Of a DNA stretch of 64,000 nucleotides, positions 12,407 to 24,887 are shown in pieces. The DNA is from Paragordius varius. Taxonomy: Eukaryota; Nematomorpha. The translations under genes and the position numbers were made by a program. The notes beneath the pieces were generated by a model. The model was not told where the DNA came from, did no database searches, and worked only from the letters and a program-made list of their open reading frames with translations. The DNA lies in the NCBI GenBank assembly GCA_964247055.1, contig OZ176052.1:12090001-12154000 (forward strand), in the 5' to 3' direction. How positions within the stretch are numbered: position 1 is the first letter of the stretch; each line of letters opens with the position of its first letter.

Positions 12407-15264
12407 TAATGATCAATTAGATCCTTCTACTATTTATTGTAATTTGAAAATATTAATTGCAAAAATATACATTACTGAATAATTATAAGTATCATTGATT
12501 GTTAATACTAAACGTAGACATGATGCAATAGGCATATCAATTAAACGTCATTTGGATAAATAGAATTAATGATAAATATCTATATGTAAGGGGCTTTTTA
12601 TTGTACATAATATTCTGGTCAAATGTGATGAGATAGCTATTTGCTATGCTCAGCCATCCATTTCCCCAACATTCAAAGTTGTAGAGTTTTTCGTCTGGAA
12701 ATATAAAATATTATAAAATATTAATAAATATAATACATTGAGGATTTGAATATAATTATTACCAGGAAATCAGTGTATATTGATTCCGGTAATCACATAA
12801 AAGTTGTGGGAATCATAATAATTCCTCTTTAAGTTATATGCCATAAAAACAGTTTTTATTTTGTTTTAAGGTTATAAGTGTGATTAAATATGGATCAAAT
12901 GTTTGTTATCTCTATAGATAACATGGAATGCCTAAATTGCGATATTTAGATAAGATCAAAAAAATACCGCACATTCGATCCATCAACTTGCACAGCTATG
13001 TGATACCAGATCGGTATGGTCTAAGCTCTCTCACATGCCCTAGTGTAATCAAACTAAGGGATGTGCATCATCATCTATATCAATATGATTACCATTATGA
13101 AATATAAAAATAAGCTTGCTGCCAATTAGTCGGTGGGTGTTAGAGATATATGGCAATCCAAGAAAGTTGGGCTTAAACTGAAATTAAAAATCTTGAAATG
13201 TATAATTATCCTTGCGTAATATACTGATGCTCGTGGCATACGCACATACATGGTAGGATACAAGTTTTCATAAAAAGATGCCTACGACGCATCACTTGCG
13301 ATATACACACGCCTTTGAAGAGCTCACAACTGTTTACCTCCCATATCCAAAAAATTTTAATCCTTTGCATAACACTAACCATTCTTCTAGCTGGCCTGAA
13401 GATAATGGCACACCAACTCCGGCCTAATTCTAGGACCCCACTGCGAGAGGCCTTAAATGAAAGTTGGGTAATGCACCCTGGAAAAAATGCTTACGATATG
13501 GGAGAATTGTATTGTTAGTGTAGCGCATGGGAGTAAGCAATGACAGTTAACTCAGTCGGTGGATATTGGAAATGGTAGAGCGGTAAAATCAAGAACGTAC
13601 TTGTTGAAAAATAGATCAAAATATATAAAGACAGGAGACAAAAGGACGCGAGACCAGAAGAAGGAGGGCTAGCCAGAAATGACATCCCCTATACCACGAA
13701 TATCGATCTAATGCAGACGACCACAACTATTGGCATGTCATATCAGATTTGACTATAACATTGGAGAAATGTACATTGATACACTAATCGTAGAATAAAC
13801 AACTACTTGTCGCCATTAAGAGGTAATGGTATAGAATTTAGGGTATAAAATATATACGACTAACTCTATATACTTAATGTGCTGTAGGATATCAAGTTAG
13901 GATATAAAAATAAATGTAACCCAATAATTTACTCTTTACCACAAAATTGCAATAACAATTTATACATACCTTATATTTTTAACGTATCATTATATCACTA
14001 GAAGTAAGCCCAATTAACCCGAGACGATATAATGAAAAATGAAGGTTTAAAAAATATTAAGTTTTTATAAAAAATATAGACATTTCGTGCAATATCTTTA
14101 TTATTCTACTGCACCAGATGTATATAATACCAGTTTAACTAATATAAGATCTGAAAAAAACGCAACCGATTAATTTGACACAGACGCCATCTGGCCCATC
14201 AGACATCAGACGACACAGACAAAGAAGTTAAAACTGTCAAAAGCGAGCTCTCATGTACCTAAAAAACGAATACGGGATGCACTGCTTTTCTTATACATCA
14301 GAAGAAAAAGAATGTTAAAAGTCATTGTTTACTCGTAAAAAAATATGGTGTACATGCTCCATCGATTCAATTCTGTAACATGGTATAAATATTTAAATGA
14401 TTTTAATATGAAAGAGAGTAGGCATGGTAGATCACACAGCCGCGAAGACGAAGTGCAAGACTAATTGGATGATGACTCAGCTCAAACTTATTTCATAACG
14501 TGTATCACAACCAGTCGATGTATACAAGATGAATAATAAACTCAGGAAATACTGACCAGATAATTTCATATAGAAATTATAAAATCACCAATGGACTTGG
14601 GAAATCCTGTCACGCCACAAAAGCATATCATTCTGCATGGATTATGGAGGATGGTGAGAAGTGATTATTGTAAATTGAGAGAGAAATCCTAAGTTAAAAC
14701 CGGTCTATCAACATTAAAGTTAATTATTTCGGTAAAACAATGACTGTGTCGGGTGGACCGAAGCGCTGTTGGGCATTATAAACTTAAGAAGCACAGTAAA
14801 ACCGTTAATAGAAAACTCTATCTACAGAAAATGACTAATTAAATTAATCATTAAGGAAAACGACCAAAATGGGCCAGAAGACAGGACGATAGATTTTGCT
14901 ACATAACCATGCTTCGTCCCACATGTCAAAATCAGAAGACACCTTATAATCGCTTCGGGAAAATACTTTTGCATCCGCTGAACTCTCCTGACCTGAGAAT
15001 CACTAATCCCTCCTTGCATCATGGCATATTCTTGCAGAGAGCATCTTAATAATTTGGAAAACGTAAAAATGGCTTGACAGATGGTTTACCAAAAAAGCAT
15101 TTAGTTTCCTGTCATGGCATTCATAACTTAAGAGCTGGATAAATTTTTCTAGATGGACAACATCTCCAATAAAATAAATAATTGATTTCCGATTGTTTTT
15201 TAGGAAAAGCCGTTATTACATATGACTGCACCTGGTAATCAACGCTTGTGCTAGTGAAAATAAT
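12407..15264. repeat. Array unit 2, gene-upstream block
   Basis: Same block as 197-2929, without the hAT-like element, so the uninterrupted sequence around ATCTAAAGAATTAA is intact near 15262. Stretches at about 12570-13150 are almost identical to unit 4 (36710-37280), pointing to recent exchange between these units. The block includes the mariner relic listed separately. I see no other gene. Confidence 0.75.
14243..15165 (+). pseudogene. Dead mariner transposase, unit 2
   Basis: Same relic as at 1915-2835, in the same position within the unit. The conserved order is a WFKYLND-like helix segment, the GPKRCWALYKLKK core, the HTA-like segment near 14930, then NSPDL and the WLDRWFTKK stretch. 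Multiple stops and frame changes make it non-functional. Confidence 0.65.
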
Positions 15265-15646
15265 CTAAAGAATTAATTTATTTCACTCTAAAATAATTTT
15301 AAATTTACCAATTCCTTTAAATGTCAGAGAGAGACTTTTAAAACTTATATATTTTTAAATCAAACGGGTTTAACGAAAATTCCACATAATACAACATTGA
15401 ATGTATGTTGATCAAATATACATAGTTGGAAAATTTAACAATAAGAAATTTAGAAATAGATATTATACCACAGCCCAGTCTAAAAAACATTTTCAATGAA
15501 TCAAAATGTTTTCCTTATCGAAACATCTTCCCATCAATCTAAACTTATATCCAGTCAATCGAAACATTTTCCCACTTACTAAAAACATTTCTGCAATCAA
15601 TAAAAACGGTTTGGTTTTCATAGTAAATATTAAAACAAATTTTAAT

Positions 15647-17255
15647 ATTTGGATACAACACATTCATTTCAGTCCTTAGATTCAAATTGAAGTAGTTGGA
15701 TACCTCAGGCTTGTTTAAAATATATTTCAAAAACTATGGAAGGAATTGAAAAGATGGCAAAAAGTTGACATTACGTAACATTAATGAACCGAAATAAAAA
15801 AAAAATCAAAAATATTTGATATCACATATTTTAGAATAAAACCCCAAAGTAAATTTTAGTCAACATGACTGATTAACCAAACTTAAAAATAAAAGATAAA
15901 CCACATTTTCGGCCTCTAACAATATTATAAGTGATTAATTTTAAAAATTAGCTTTACTTTTAGCTTTAAAATTAAATAAACACGATATTTTGCCAAAATC
16001 TTATTAAATAAAAATGGCGTCGAAGTAGTTTTATATGGGCCTTTTTTGAAACTAAATTTGTAATTTCCACTTTATATAATTTGTTTAGGATATAGTAAAT
16101 TTAAATGGGTGCCGATTTTTCTTTCCTTAGTCTAAAAATATCAACACAAATATAGTTTGGACTATTTGATAATAGAAGTGTCAACCATAATTTTTAATCA
16201 TGAGCAAACTAAATAGGATATTGTATTTTGCGAGCACAACTTTTTATTGCAGTTTTGCTTTTATTTAAAGTCCAATCTTGCAATCATAAAAGGATTTAGT
16301 CTTAATTATATTTTTTGATGTAATCCACATACACCTCAAATTTAACCTTAATATCATCTTCGATTTTAAACATGTCTAATTCCCGTTTAAATCTTTGAGA
16401 TTCAATTTAAAAATAATTTGGGTATATATAAACTAAATTCTCATATTGATTAATATTTTTTGGATAATCATAATTCATATTTATTTGGCCAGTGTGATAA
16501 TTTTTATTAAAAATCAAAACAAGCCATTTGTTATGAGGGATCTAACTTTATAAATTTTTTAAAAAATGTTAACTAGGGTAATGACGCAAAAATATAATCT
16601 ATGCCAAAAATAAATATAAGTTCAAGGTATAAGTTAATTTAGCTTAAAGTGAAATTCGACATATTAAAAATCGAATATGAAATGTTTGTGGTTAAATTTT
16701 ATGTGTAAATGGATTATACACGTAATATAAAAAATCATTTATGATAGCTCAAGTGTGGTTAGAATTAATAGCAACTGCTTAAAAAATGCTATTAAAAAGT
16801 AATTCCATTTTAGTAAGCTCACGATGAGTAAAAGTTATTTTGATATCATGTTTTAATATTCAAAAAACCAATCCTATTATTTGCAAATCGCTTAAATTAC
16901 TGGAGCGTTTCGATGGAAAAATGTTTTTAACCTGTCAAATGGTATATTATGTATTTTTGGCCTGCTTCACGGTTATTTATTACCAAATCGTTAGAAATGT
17001 TTTTGGCGTTAAAGAGTTAATACATTACGATCACGGTTCCTTTTCTCAAATTATAAAATTGTTTTTTTTTTAAAAAAATGAATTTTTCCAGTGATAACAA
17101 AGTTACTGATGGCAGCGTGTTGGACACATCTGTTTTAAGTATTTTCATCATGTGCTATTATAAATTATATCATAGATGAGTGAATGTATACCAATTTGTA
17201 GTAAATCGAAAATATTAAATAATTTTAATTTTTGCATAATTGGGAGCTTTTAAAA
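15647..17255. repeat. Insertion specific to unit 2: MITE 'D' (about 15647-16200) plus unassigned DNA
   Basis: Unit 1 lacks this stretch: its sequence jumps from ...AAGTTTTAAC to CATAACCTTGTGC. The left part is a MITE-like repeat, also at 32545-33195 and, in the opposite orientation, at 53385-53894 and 54021-54590. Its ends share an imperfect inverted repeat around ATTCAAATTGGGGTA and a central TCGAAGTAGT motif. The remainder (about 16200-17255) has one TTG-initiated 77-codon frame at 16840-17073 with hydrophobic segments. I cannot support it as a gene. Confidence 0.45.
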
Positions 17256-17344
17256 TATTGTGCATACAGGTGGGTTTATCGAGACATGCACGTAAAATAT
17301 TCTGGACAAAAAAGCTAAATTTATCAAGTAATCAATAGAAGCGT

Positions 17345-17985
17345 TTGTAACACATTAGATCCGATCATATATAATCATATTAAACAATAATCGGATTCCT
17401 CCCAAGTACGCGTCTTCCCTTGGCAAAATTATTTCGACCTTACATGTTGTTGGCTTTTAATGTAAAATATTGGGACTTAATATTAATAATGACTTACGGG
17501 GGAAGAATGGCTAAATATGCGAGCGAAAAGAATGAGCCTTCTAGATTTCGTTAAAGATGAAAAAAAGCCTGCACGATTTTTAAATCGTCCAAAGACGCGA
17601 TATATTGACAATATATGTTTATGACACCTTTGGGCTTAAATTCAGAGGCTAATTTAAAAAGCTTAAATATCGGCGCAATTATGAGAAAAATTCCACTTTT
17701 ATATTTAAATGGTCCACGTTTTCCAGAAAAGTGTGTCATCTCACTGGGATCTATGCAATATTATTCTTTCAAATCATTTTATACTGGGATAAAATTACTA
17801 AAATACAGGTTATTCGATTTCTTCGGGTTTCGGACATCTGTTTAGATACAACCCCATATACGTTAAAAAAGTTTTGGTTTCGACAGATAATATTGATGGA
17901 TGTGTTTAAAGCGCCTAAAATCAAAGACAGTTTTATCAGTTACCCCAGTTATAGCAAAATCGAATGGTTATAATAATTAAGATTG
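17345..17985 (+). pseudogene. Unrecognised decayed coding fragment, unit 2
   Basis: This is the counterpart of 5009-5600. The peptides FMTPLGLNSEANLKSLNI, LGSMQYYSFKSFYTGIKLL and KIKDSFISYPSYSKIEWL lie in different frames, so the copy is dead. The family is not recognised. Its constant position upstream of the USP relic in both units makes a common former gene possible but unproven. Confidence 0.3.
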
Positions 17986-18399
17986 TTTTTGAGATCGCAT
18001 TAATGAGTTTTAAATACAGGTTCTATTCTGCTAACCATTCTTTTTAAATCCTTTTCTTGTTTAAGAAAAAATCGTTTTAGCAATTTTTTATCTGCCCAAC
18101 CAAAAAATGATTATGAATTATAACTGAAATAGTCGGGTTAAAAATTACTTATTTCCAAATATAAGAAAAAACCTACAATAGCACATAAATTGCTTTTTTG
18201 GTCAAAATGATATTAATAAATATTTTTTAACGCATAATTTAACACATGTTAACGAATAAGTCAAAATATAACTCATTTTCATAAAATAAAAACCATTATA
18301 ATATAATCATGGCTACATTGATCAAAAAAGCAATAAGCGATTCTAAAAACTCTTAACCATGCCTAATAGGCTTATAAAAAACGCTCCCTCAAAACTTCC

Positions 18400-20085
18400 T
18401 ACTTTTTGATAAATGTTTAAAAATTTTAGGTTTTTCGACAAAGGACACCCAACAACACCAACAAGAGAAGTCACCAAAGAAGTCAAAATCTTTTTTTTCA
18501 TTCAAATCTAACTTTTTCTATCTTTAGGATGCAAAAAGAAGAGGATAGTCAAAACCCCACAATATACTAATTTATCAAAACACCCGTTAACCAATGATGA
18601 TAATCCAAGAACACAATTAAAACTCAAGAATGATGAGAAAGTTACATTCGAAAGTGATGTTGAAAGTATTTTTAATAACATTGATTGCATTTGGTTTAAT
18701 CTAATATTATAATTTCCTAATACTTACATAGATAGCGGAAATGATAAAGATATTATTCAAAAGGAATAGGGTATACGGTCAAAGAAAAAAGTTTTAAGAA
18801 TTCAAAAAACGACTCTTTACAAATTGTTGCATGAAAATGAAAAATAGTTTAGATAAATAAATCAGCTCGAATTCACCGCTGTCCATTAGCAAATTATAAA
18901 AATGAAAATGCTTTAAAAAACGAGCCTCAAAATACCAAATTAGACGTTAAAAAAGACGAAATCCTGCCTTTGTTACACAGTTATGAAAATGACAAGCCCC
19001 CTCAAGCCTATTACATAAATGAAAATGTATTGGAAAACAAATATGAAAATACCAAATTAGATTTGGACGTTGAAAAGATAATAAACATTGTTAATAAAAA
19101 TGAGACAAATGTATATTTTAATTTAGAACCAACAGATAACACATATCAAGCTAAAGAAAATGATTCCCAAACAATTTGTGAAAAATATCTTGGTGGCTTT
19201 AAAGAATGCTGAGATCAATTGAGTAGTATAGCTATAAAAGAGAAAAAACCGATAGGAATCGTCGATAAGGGCAATACATGTTATGCCAACAGTATAGTAC
19301 AAGCCCTTTACTCCACTGATTTCCTCGATGTGATCAAATCAGATAATCAATTAGAAATAGTTCTAAAAAAGATATTCAATGGTTTGAACAAGCATCAAGA
19401 CGTCGATGTTCCCGATCTGTTGAAGTCATTAAACAGTAAATTTGTTTTATTATATATAGATCGGAACCATAAAATAAATAAAAGCGCCATGGAGGATTGT
19501 TACTCAATTTGATAAACTCCCTTTCTGAAAAGAATGATTCCGTTGGAAAATTATGTATCATTACCTTTAAATTAACAAGTAAAAGGTTATTAATTATTAG
19601 TGAAATGCTGTTATTGCGATAACGTTCATACAAATTGGAGGAAAGTGTTGGGTTAAGTCTACCGATAGGTAAAAAAATATCAGTTTCCGATTGCTTATCT
19701 TCCTATTTTGAACCAGAACTATTGGAAGATTTTAACTGCTCAAAGTAATATATTTTATCTAAATAAAGCTACCCCAATGTGGGAGCTGTCACCAGACAAA
19801 CGGAATTGTTTGAAATGCCGACGATACTCATAATTCATTTGCAAAGGTTTGACATCAAGGGAAAGAAGGTCAATGAATTCGTTGAAGATAATTTGGAACT
19901 AAATATCCCAGCTCTGGGCTCTGAAATTTCTGCCAGTTTAATTGGAATATTGTCAGACGAAGGAGGATCGTCAAATATAGGTATTATGTCGCGTATTTTT
20001 TACGTAATAAATGGTTTCTATTTGACGATAAAAAGTCAAAAATAGAACAAGTAAAGAAGTGCGTAATGGTAGCAGTAAAGTTGTG
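18400..20085 (+). pseudogene. Dead ubiquitin-specific protease (C19) copy, unit 2, with tiny introns
   Basis: An Asn/Glu-rich leader (18970-19200) precedes the Cys box IGIVDKGNTCYANSIVQALY (about 19255-19313), which keeps the catalytic Cys. Then follow a CCYCDN zinc CxxC (about 19605), a VGLSLPIGKKISVSDCLSSY core (about 19640-19715), the strand MPTILIIHLQRFDIKGKKVN (about 19818), and a His-box GHYVAYFLRNKWFLFDD reached only after a one-base slip near 19980. Candidate introns at 19436-19459 (24 nt), 19579-19600 (22 nt) and 19745-19768 (24 nt) each begin GT and end AG and join conserved USP blocks in phase. Lesions include a TGA before the Cys box, a frame break after the first intron shared with unit 1, and a one-base loss near 19625. 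It was a spliced gene, not a retrocopy. The subfamily is uncertain. Confidence 0.7.
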
Positions 20086-20289
20086 CTTCTTTAATAAACG
20101 ACTTCTTTCTTGTTCAATCATGCAACAAAAACATTAAAGGTTAATTTTAGACGTATCAATATTTGTTATAATGCTATTGTTATATTATATATGTATAAAA
20201 AGGTTTATTCTCCGATGGGTCAAGTCATGCTTTTCAAAGCCATCCTCCAAAATCTCCGAAAGCACGAAGAAAAACAAAATATATACCAT

Positions 20290-20291
<2 letters not shown>

Positions 20292-20328
<37 letters not shown>
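20292..20328. repeat. TA microsatellite
   Basis: A run of TA dinucleotides, continued at 23209-23235 on the far side of the foldback element. The element evidently inserted into the microsatellite with a TA target. The 60-90-codon frames over it are artefacts of the repeat. Confidence 0.9.
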
Positions 20329-20329
<1 letters not shown>

Positions 20330-23207
20330 TGTGTGCAAAAGAGAGGGCCATTTTGAATTAACGAAAAAATTTTTTTCATGAGATAGCTTATGACCAGTGA
20401 ATTAATATGCCGCCAAAATAATTATTTGGTGACAACCTAGTTTTTGAAATATTGAGAGAAAATCGAAATCGGGCAAAAAGTAAAAATTAAGGATAATTTA
20501 GGATAACTCAAAAATGATAAAATTTGAGATATTATGGTTTATTATTATTTTAGGATATATTTTCAATATATAAATAGCCTAAAATCATATAGTTAGGTTT
20601 TCTATAAAATTTAAGCTCAAAAGATGGCTTTTTTCCTTTAACACACTCACATGACAATTTTTTTATAAAACCATAATAATATAATTTTTTTAGTTATTTA
20701 CTAGAATTCACTATTAACATCTTAACATCCATATTTTATTCAGTAAAAAGTAATATTTCAAAATATAACCAAAAAATATAGTTTTTTATTTTTACATTTT
20801 TTTGTCATCTGGTTTGTGAGTGTATAAAAAATTTATACTGTTTTATTTTGGAATCTTACATGAATGCGAATTTATGCACAATAGGATTTAAAATTAGTGG
20901 AATATCAACCAACAATCCGTACAAATCCCACAAATATTAATTTGTTATAAAACATACTTGTTACAGGGATTTGTAAGGATGGTTGGTTGATATTTTACTA
21001 CTTTTAAAGCCTATTTTGCAAAAATTATATATTTTATAATTCCCACTCATGTAAGTATCCAAAATAAAACAGTATAAATTTTTTTAAACTCTTAAAGCAG
21101 ATGACAAAAAATGCAAAAATTAAAAACAATTTTGCTTTATTTTGATATATAAGTAATTTTTACTGAATAAAATATGAATTTTAAGATTTTAAGAGTGATG
21201 GGTAGTAAATTAAAATATAATATTTTAATACAGTTTCATTAATTTTTTTTTTCTTTTAAGTGTGATAAACGAAAAACGCTATCTTTTGAGTTAAATTTTA
21301 AAACCCTAACTATATGATTTTATCCCAGGGCTTCTGTAACTATGGGTCGCAACCCCATTCGGGGTGGCGAGTGATAAAAATACAATTTAACAAAAAATGT
21401 TTTTAACTTGTAAAATTATTGTTATAAAGAAATAACAATCAAGATAAATATATCTAAAATCTTTTGGTTCGGAAAGACTGTTTTTACCAGCATTTCTATT
21501 ATGATTATTATAATGTATATATTTATAAAAATGGAAAATGCTGGGTTTGTGATCTGTTTCCGGAAAACCGATAGAACCATTCAAATCCAAATGTTAAAAA
21601 AATATAATCATTAATGGATGCTCCGACAATAGCTTCGCCCTTTTTTAGAATTGGGCTCCCAGTTCGGGCCCACCCCATTGTAAAAAACGGGTTTTTCGAA
21701 AACAGAAGTCCAGTAAAATCGTGCCCTTGAGACAATTTTCCGGAAAACGTGTTGGACCATTCTTTTTCAACTATGATTATTTTCACTTTTTTTCAATTCC
21801 ATCGAACCTAGTCTGCTTACTTTTTTAAATTAGGTTCTCTTTTTCCCCGTTCCCCCCGTAAAATGCCATTTCTTTCAAAAGAAAACTAAATAATTTTTTG
21901 CCCAGGGTATAAGACCGTTAAAGTTAACCGAGGATTCAAGTTATTCTCTGTTAAAAGGCAAAAATTTTAGTCTTGCGTTTAAATATTGGTTGCTGGGTAA
22001 ACAGATAGCCGCTAAAACTGCCCCACTATATAGAAATTGCGTTGATTCGGAGCTAATTTACAGAAAATTTATGAAGCCATATGAGCTTATAAAAGCTTAA
22101 AATATTACCCGTAATTAGGTAAAAATTAAGGTCGGGTTAATTTATTAGCCGTTAATTTAGGACCTTTATGCCCTAAAATGCCATCATATAACGATTGTTT
22201 AGTGTTGAGGTATTTTTTCGAATTACCCATGAGACGATGGTATCAAAAATCAGCGCTTTTTCCATATAGGTTTATGGGTAGGGGTATACCGGTTTAAAAC
22301 TGAGACGCCATACAAAATAGGCGTAGTTTTGGAGCTAATGTTCAAAAAACTTAAGAGGCCATAGGAGTTCAGTTAAACAAATATCTGTGGAATTTATATA
22401 ATAACATTCTTTCCTTTAAAAAGAGACCACAAATGATTTACTCTTTATATCCCTTGACAGCTGTGTGAACATAATTTCAAATTAGAACTTTTAACCATGA
22501 TTTCGTAAAACGAAATATTAAAATAAATTTAATGATAATGAAAACTTTAATAAGGGACAGATTAAATATGATCAATTTCGAGTACACAATATTTCAGCCC
22601 AAAAACCCGTAAAAGAATAATTAAAGAGATTCTTTTTATAAAATATGTTCATTATTATTTTTTATCTCCATTAACTCTATTTATTGCAAATTATTAAATA
22701 ATTACCGGTGAGACTACGCTTCACCGAAGCGTGACCGGGCCAGCTAGTATCTTGTAGAAATTTACTATAATGTTAAAATATATAAAAAATGTAGAATCTT
22801 TGTCAATCTCTTAAAACCGAAATAATCCTCATAAATATTATCCACAAAATTTTTAAGTTTTCGAAGAAACTATTATTTTAATTTTATATTTGTTGGGGTC
22901 GTTAAGAAACTCGCAATCATAAATGGGGTCGGGAACTAGAAAAGTTTAAGAAGCCCTGTTTTAGGCTATTTATATATTGTAAATATATCCTAAAATGTTA
23001 ATGAACCATAATATCTTAAATTTTATCCTATTTTTCGAATTATCCTTAATTATGCTTAATTTTCACTTTTTGCCCGATTTCGATTTTCTCTCAATATTTC
23101 AAAAACTAGGTTGTCAACAAATAAAAATTTTTGCGGCAAATGAATACGCTGGTTATAAGCTATCTCATGAAAAAAAAATTTTTTGTTAAAATTTTTTTTG
23201 CACACAG

Positions 23208-23208
<1 letters not shown>
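20328..23208. mobile_element. Long-inverted-repeat (foldback) MITE, interrupted by a hAT-like element
   Basis: The ends are ACTGTGTGCAAAA on the left and its complement TTTTGCACACAGT on the right, set in TA repeats as for Tc1/mariner-type TA targets. The left arm (20328 to about 20960) is matched in reverse by about 20970-21320 and then 22960-23208, so almost the whole element is one long palindrome of about 1.25 kb. The hAT-like element at 21326-22958 splits the right arm. There is no transposase. A truncated relative lies at 49525-50215. Unit 1 has no copy at the equivalent site (about 7960). Confidence 0.75.
21326..22958. mobile_element. Non-autonomous hAT-like element, copy B, nested in the foldback MITE
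   Basis: Same family as 2930-4544. The left end is CAGGGCTTCTGTAACTATGG and the right end is TTTAAGAAGCCCTG. The flanking 8-mers TTTTATCC (21318-21325) and TTTTAGGC (22959-22966) match at six of eight positions, a decayed target duplication. The matching left-arm sequence of the foldback element near 20580 shows the uninterrupted state. No coding sequence was seen. Confidence 0.75.
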
Positions 23209-23238
<30 letters not shown>

Positions 23239-24887
23239 GACTCTGTTTGCTTATGCAATAAATGGTTGTTTTTGTGGCTTTTAAATGAATTTAAACTTTG
23301 CATATTATTTTTATGATCGATGATTAATTATTTCTACGAAATATAGTCTTCTACATCATTTTCCTAAAGTATGATGACATCTTTACTGTATTGATAGTGA
23401 CTTATTTTAATGATTTTAAAATTATCTGCTCAGTTTTTTAAAAGACAAACAAGTGTATTGATTTTTTACACAATTTATGAGCTAAGTAATATTTGCTTTA
23501 ATCATCAATTCAACTGATTCAAACCAAAAAATTAAAAAATTTCCATGAAAATTTAATTTAAACTCGCTGTCATATAAGATACGGTCAGATCATATTGCAC
23601 ATTTTCGCCACGTATTTCTAATGCTTATCAATTTTTTTTCGACTCTAGAAGTTGTAATGATTCTTAGTTTTTACATTTTATTGGTTCCCATTATGGAAAA
23701 TTGCTTATTTAGCACAGAGCTTGATTGTTTTGTTTATCGAAATCATAGGATATGCTTAATGCTAATGTTATAAAGATGCATGTTTAACAATTAATGTATT
23801 GTTAAATAAGCATATTTAAATATCGATTATTTTGTATATTTAAATATTTAATTTATATTTTTATAAAAAATATATTCAAAAATAATATAATTTTACTATA
23901 TTTCTAAAAAAATTTACTAGGAATTTTTAAACAGATGCTTTTTAAATGACCATGCTCAAAAAATAAATAGTCACTGACCTGGTCATGACTTGTTAAACAC
24001 AACCCTATAAATAACAAATAAAATTTAGTTGGCCCGTTTTCTCGGTTTTATTTAATTTGTAGAGGGCGATTTTTTAATTTTGAATAGCAGAAAAATTAAG
24101 TAGCTTTTTCTCTAGATTGTGTACTGCTTTTATTTTTGATATTCATTATTCTGAAACATTGGCTTTTAAATTATCATCATTTTTGTCGCACAGTGTTATA
24201 AATACGAAAAGTAATATTAGAAGGTATATTTTTATTGATTGTATGATGTGTGTAAATTAAAATTTTCCCAATAATAAAACTCAAATGAGTTGGGTTTTGT
24301 TCACCTATAAGCTCCCAAAGCGTTGTAGTGTAAATGGCACTATCCGATTTTTTTAAAATGAAATTTTATTTAAAAAATTTTAAAAATAAATGTGTTGGAT
24401 GAAAACATTCCTGATTTGTATTATTTTAATATATTTATTTAATTTTATCAAAATATAAAGATTTTTTATGCACTGGTATTTAATATTTACACATCTCCAC
24501 TTTTATATCAGGCAATTATTTCCATCAAGTTAAAAACAATAGCTTCTTAAGTAATGTTTAGAATTATCTATGGGTGAAATTTGATGGATCTGAAATAATA
24601 TTATTTGTCGTTGTTTAAATTGGAAATTAAAATTAATGTTAAGTCAAATTTATTTATAGCGCAATTCAATAGCTTAACACATCTTCAAAGTTAGAATTGT
24701 TGGTCAATATATTTTATACAATTATTCATATTAATATTATTATTTCGTTATTTTTATTTTGCATTTATTAATTTGCGCATAGCATATAAACATTATATTA
24801 GTTTTTATATATTTTTTTAATATTTAGTTTAATAGGTATTGGGTTTTACGATAATTATTTTTTAATATTTCCCATGCCCATGCCTAT
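23209..24887. other. Gene-free flank between the USP relic and the array gene, unit 2
   Basis: AT-rich counterpart of 7701-9549, with many small indels against it and none of the frame conservation seen in the neighbouring exons. It keeps the AATAAA (minus strand) about 120 nt after the array-gene stop. No further gene is supported. Confidence 0.5.

Noticed and set aside
14822-15022. Minus-strand frames over 14822-15022 and 48390-48647
   Set aside because: They lie antisense to the mariner relic and are shadows of it.
16840-17073. 77-codon frame with hydrophobic stretches
   Set aside because: No ATG start, no similarity I recognise and no second copy in the window to test conservation.
20110-20379. 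Open frames with Ile-Tyr repeats on both strands
   Set aside because: They are produced by the TA microsatellite; frames on both strands are equally long.
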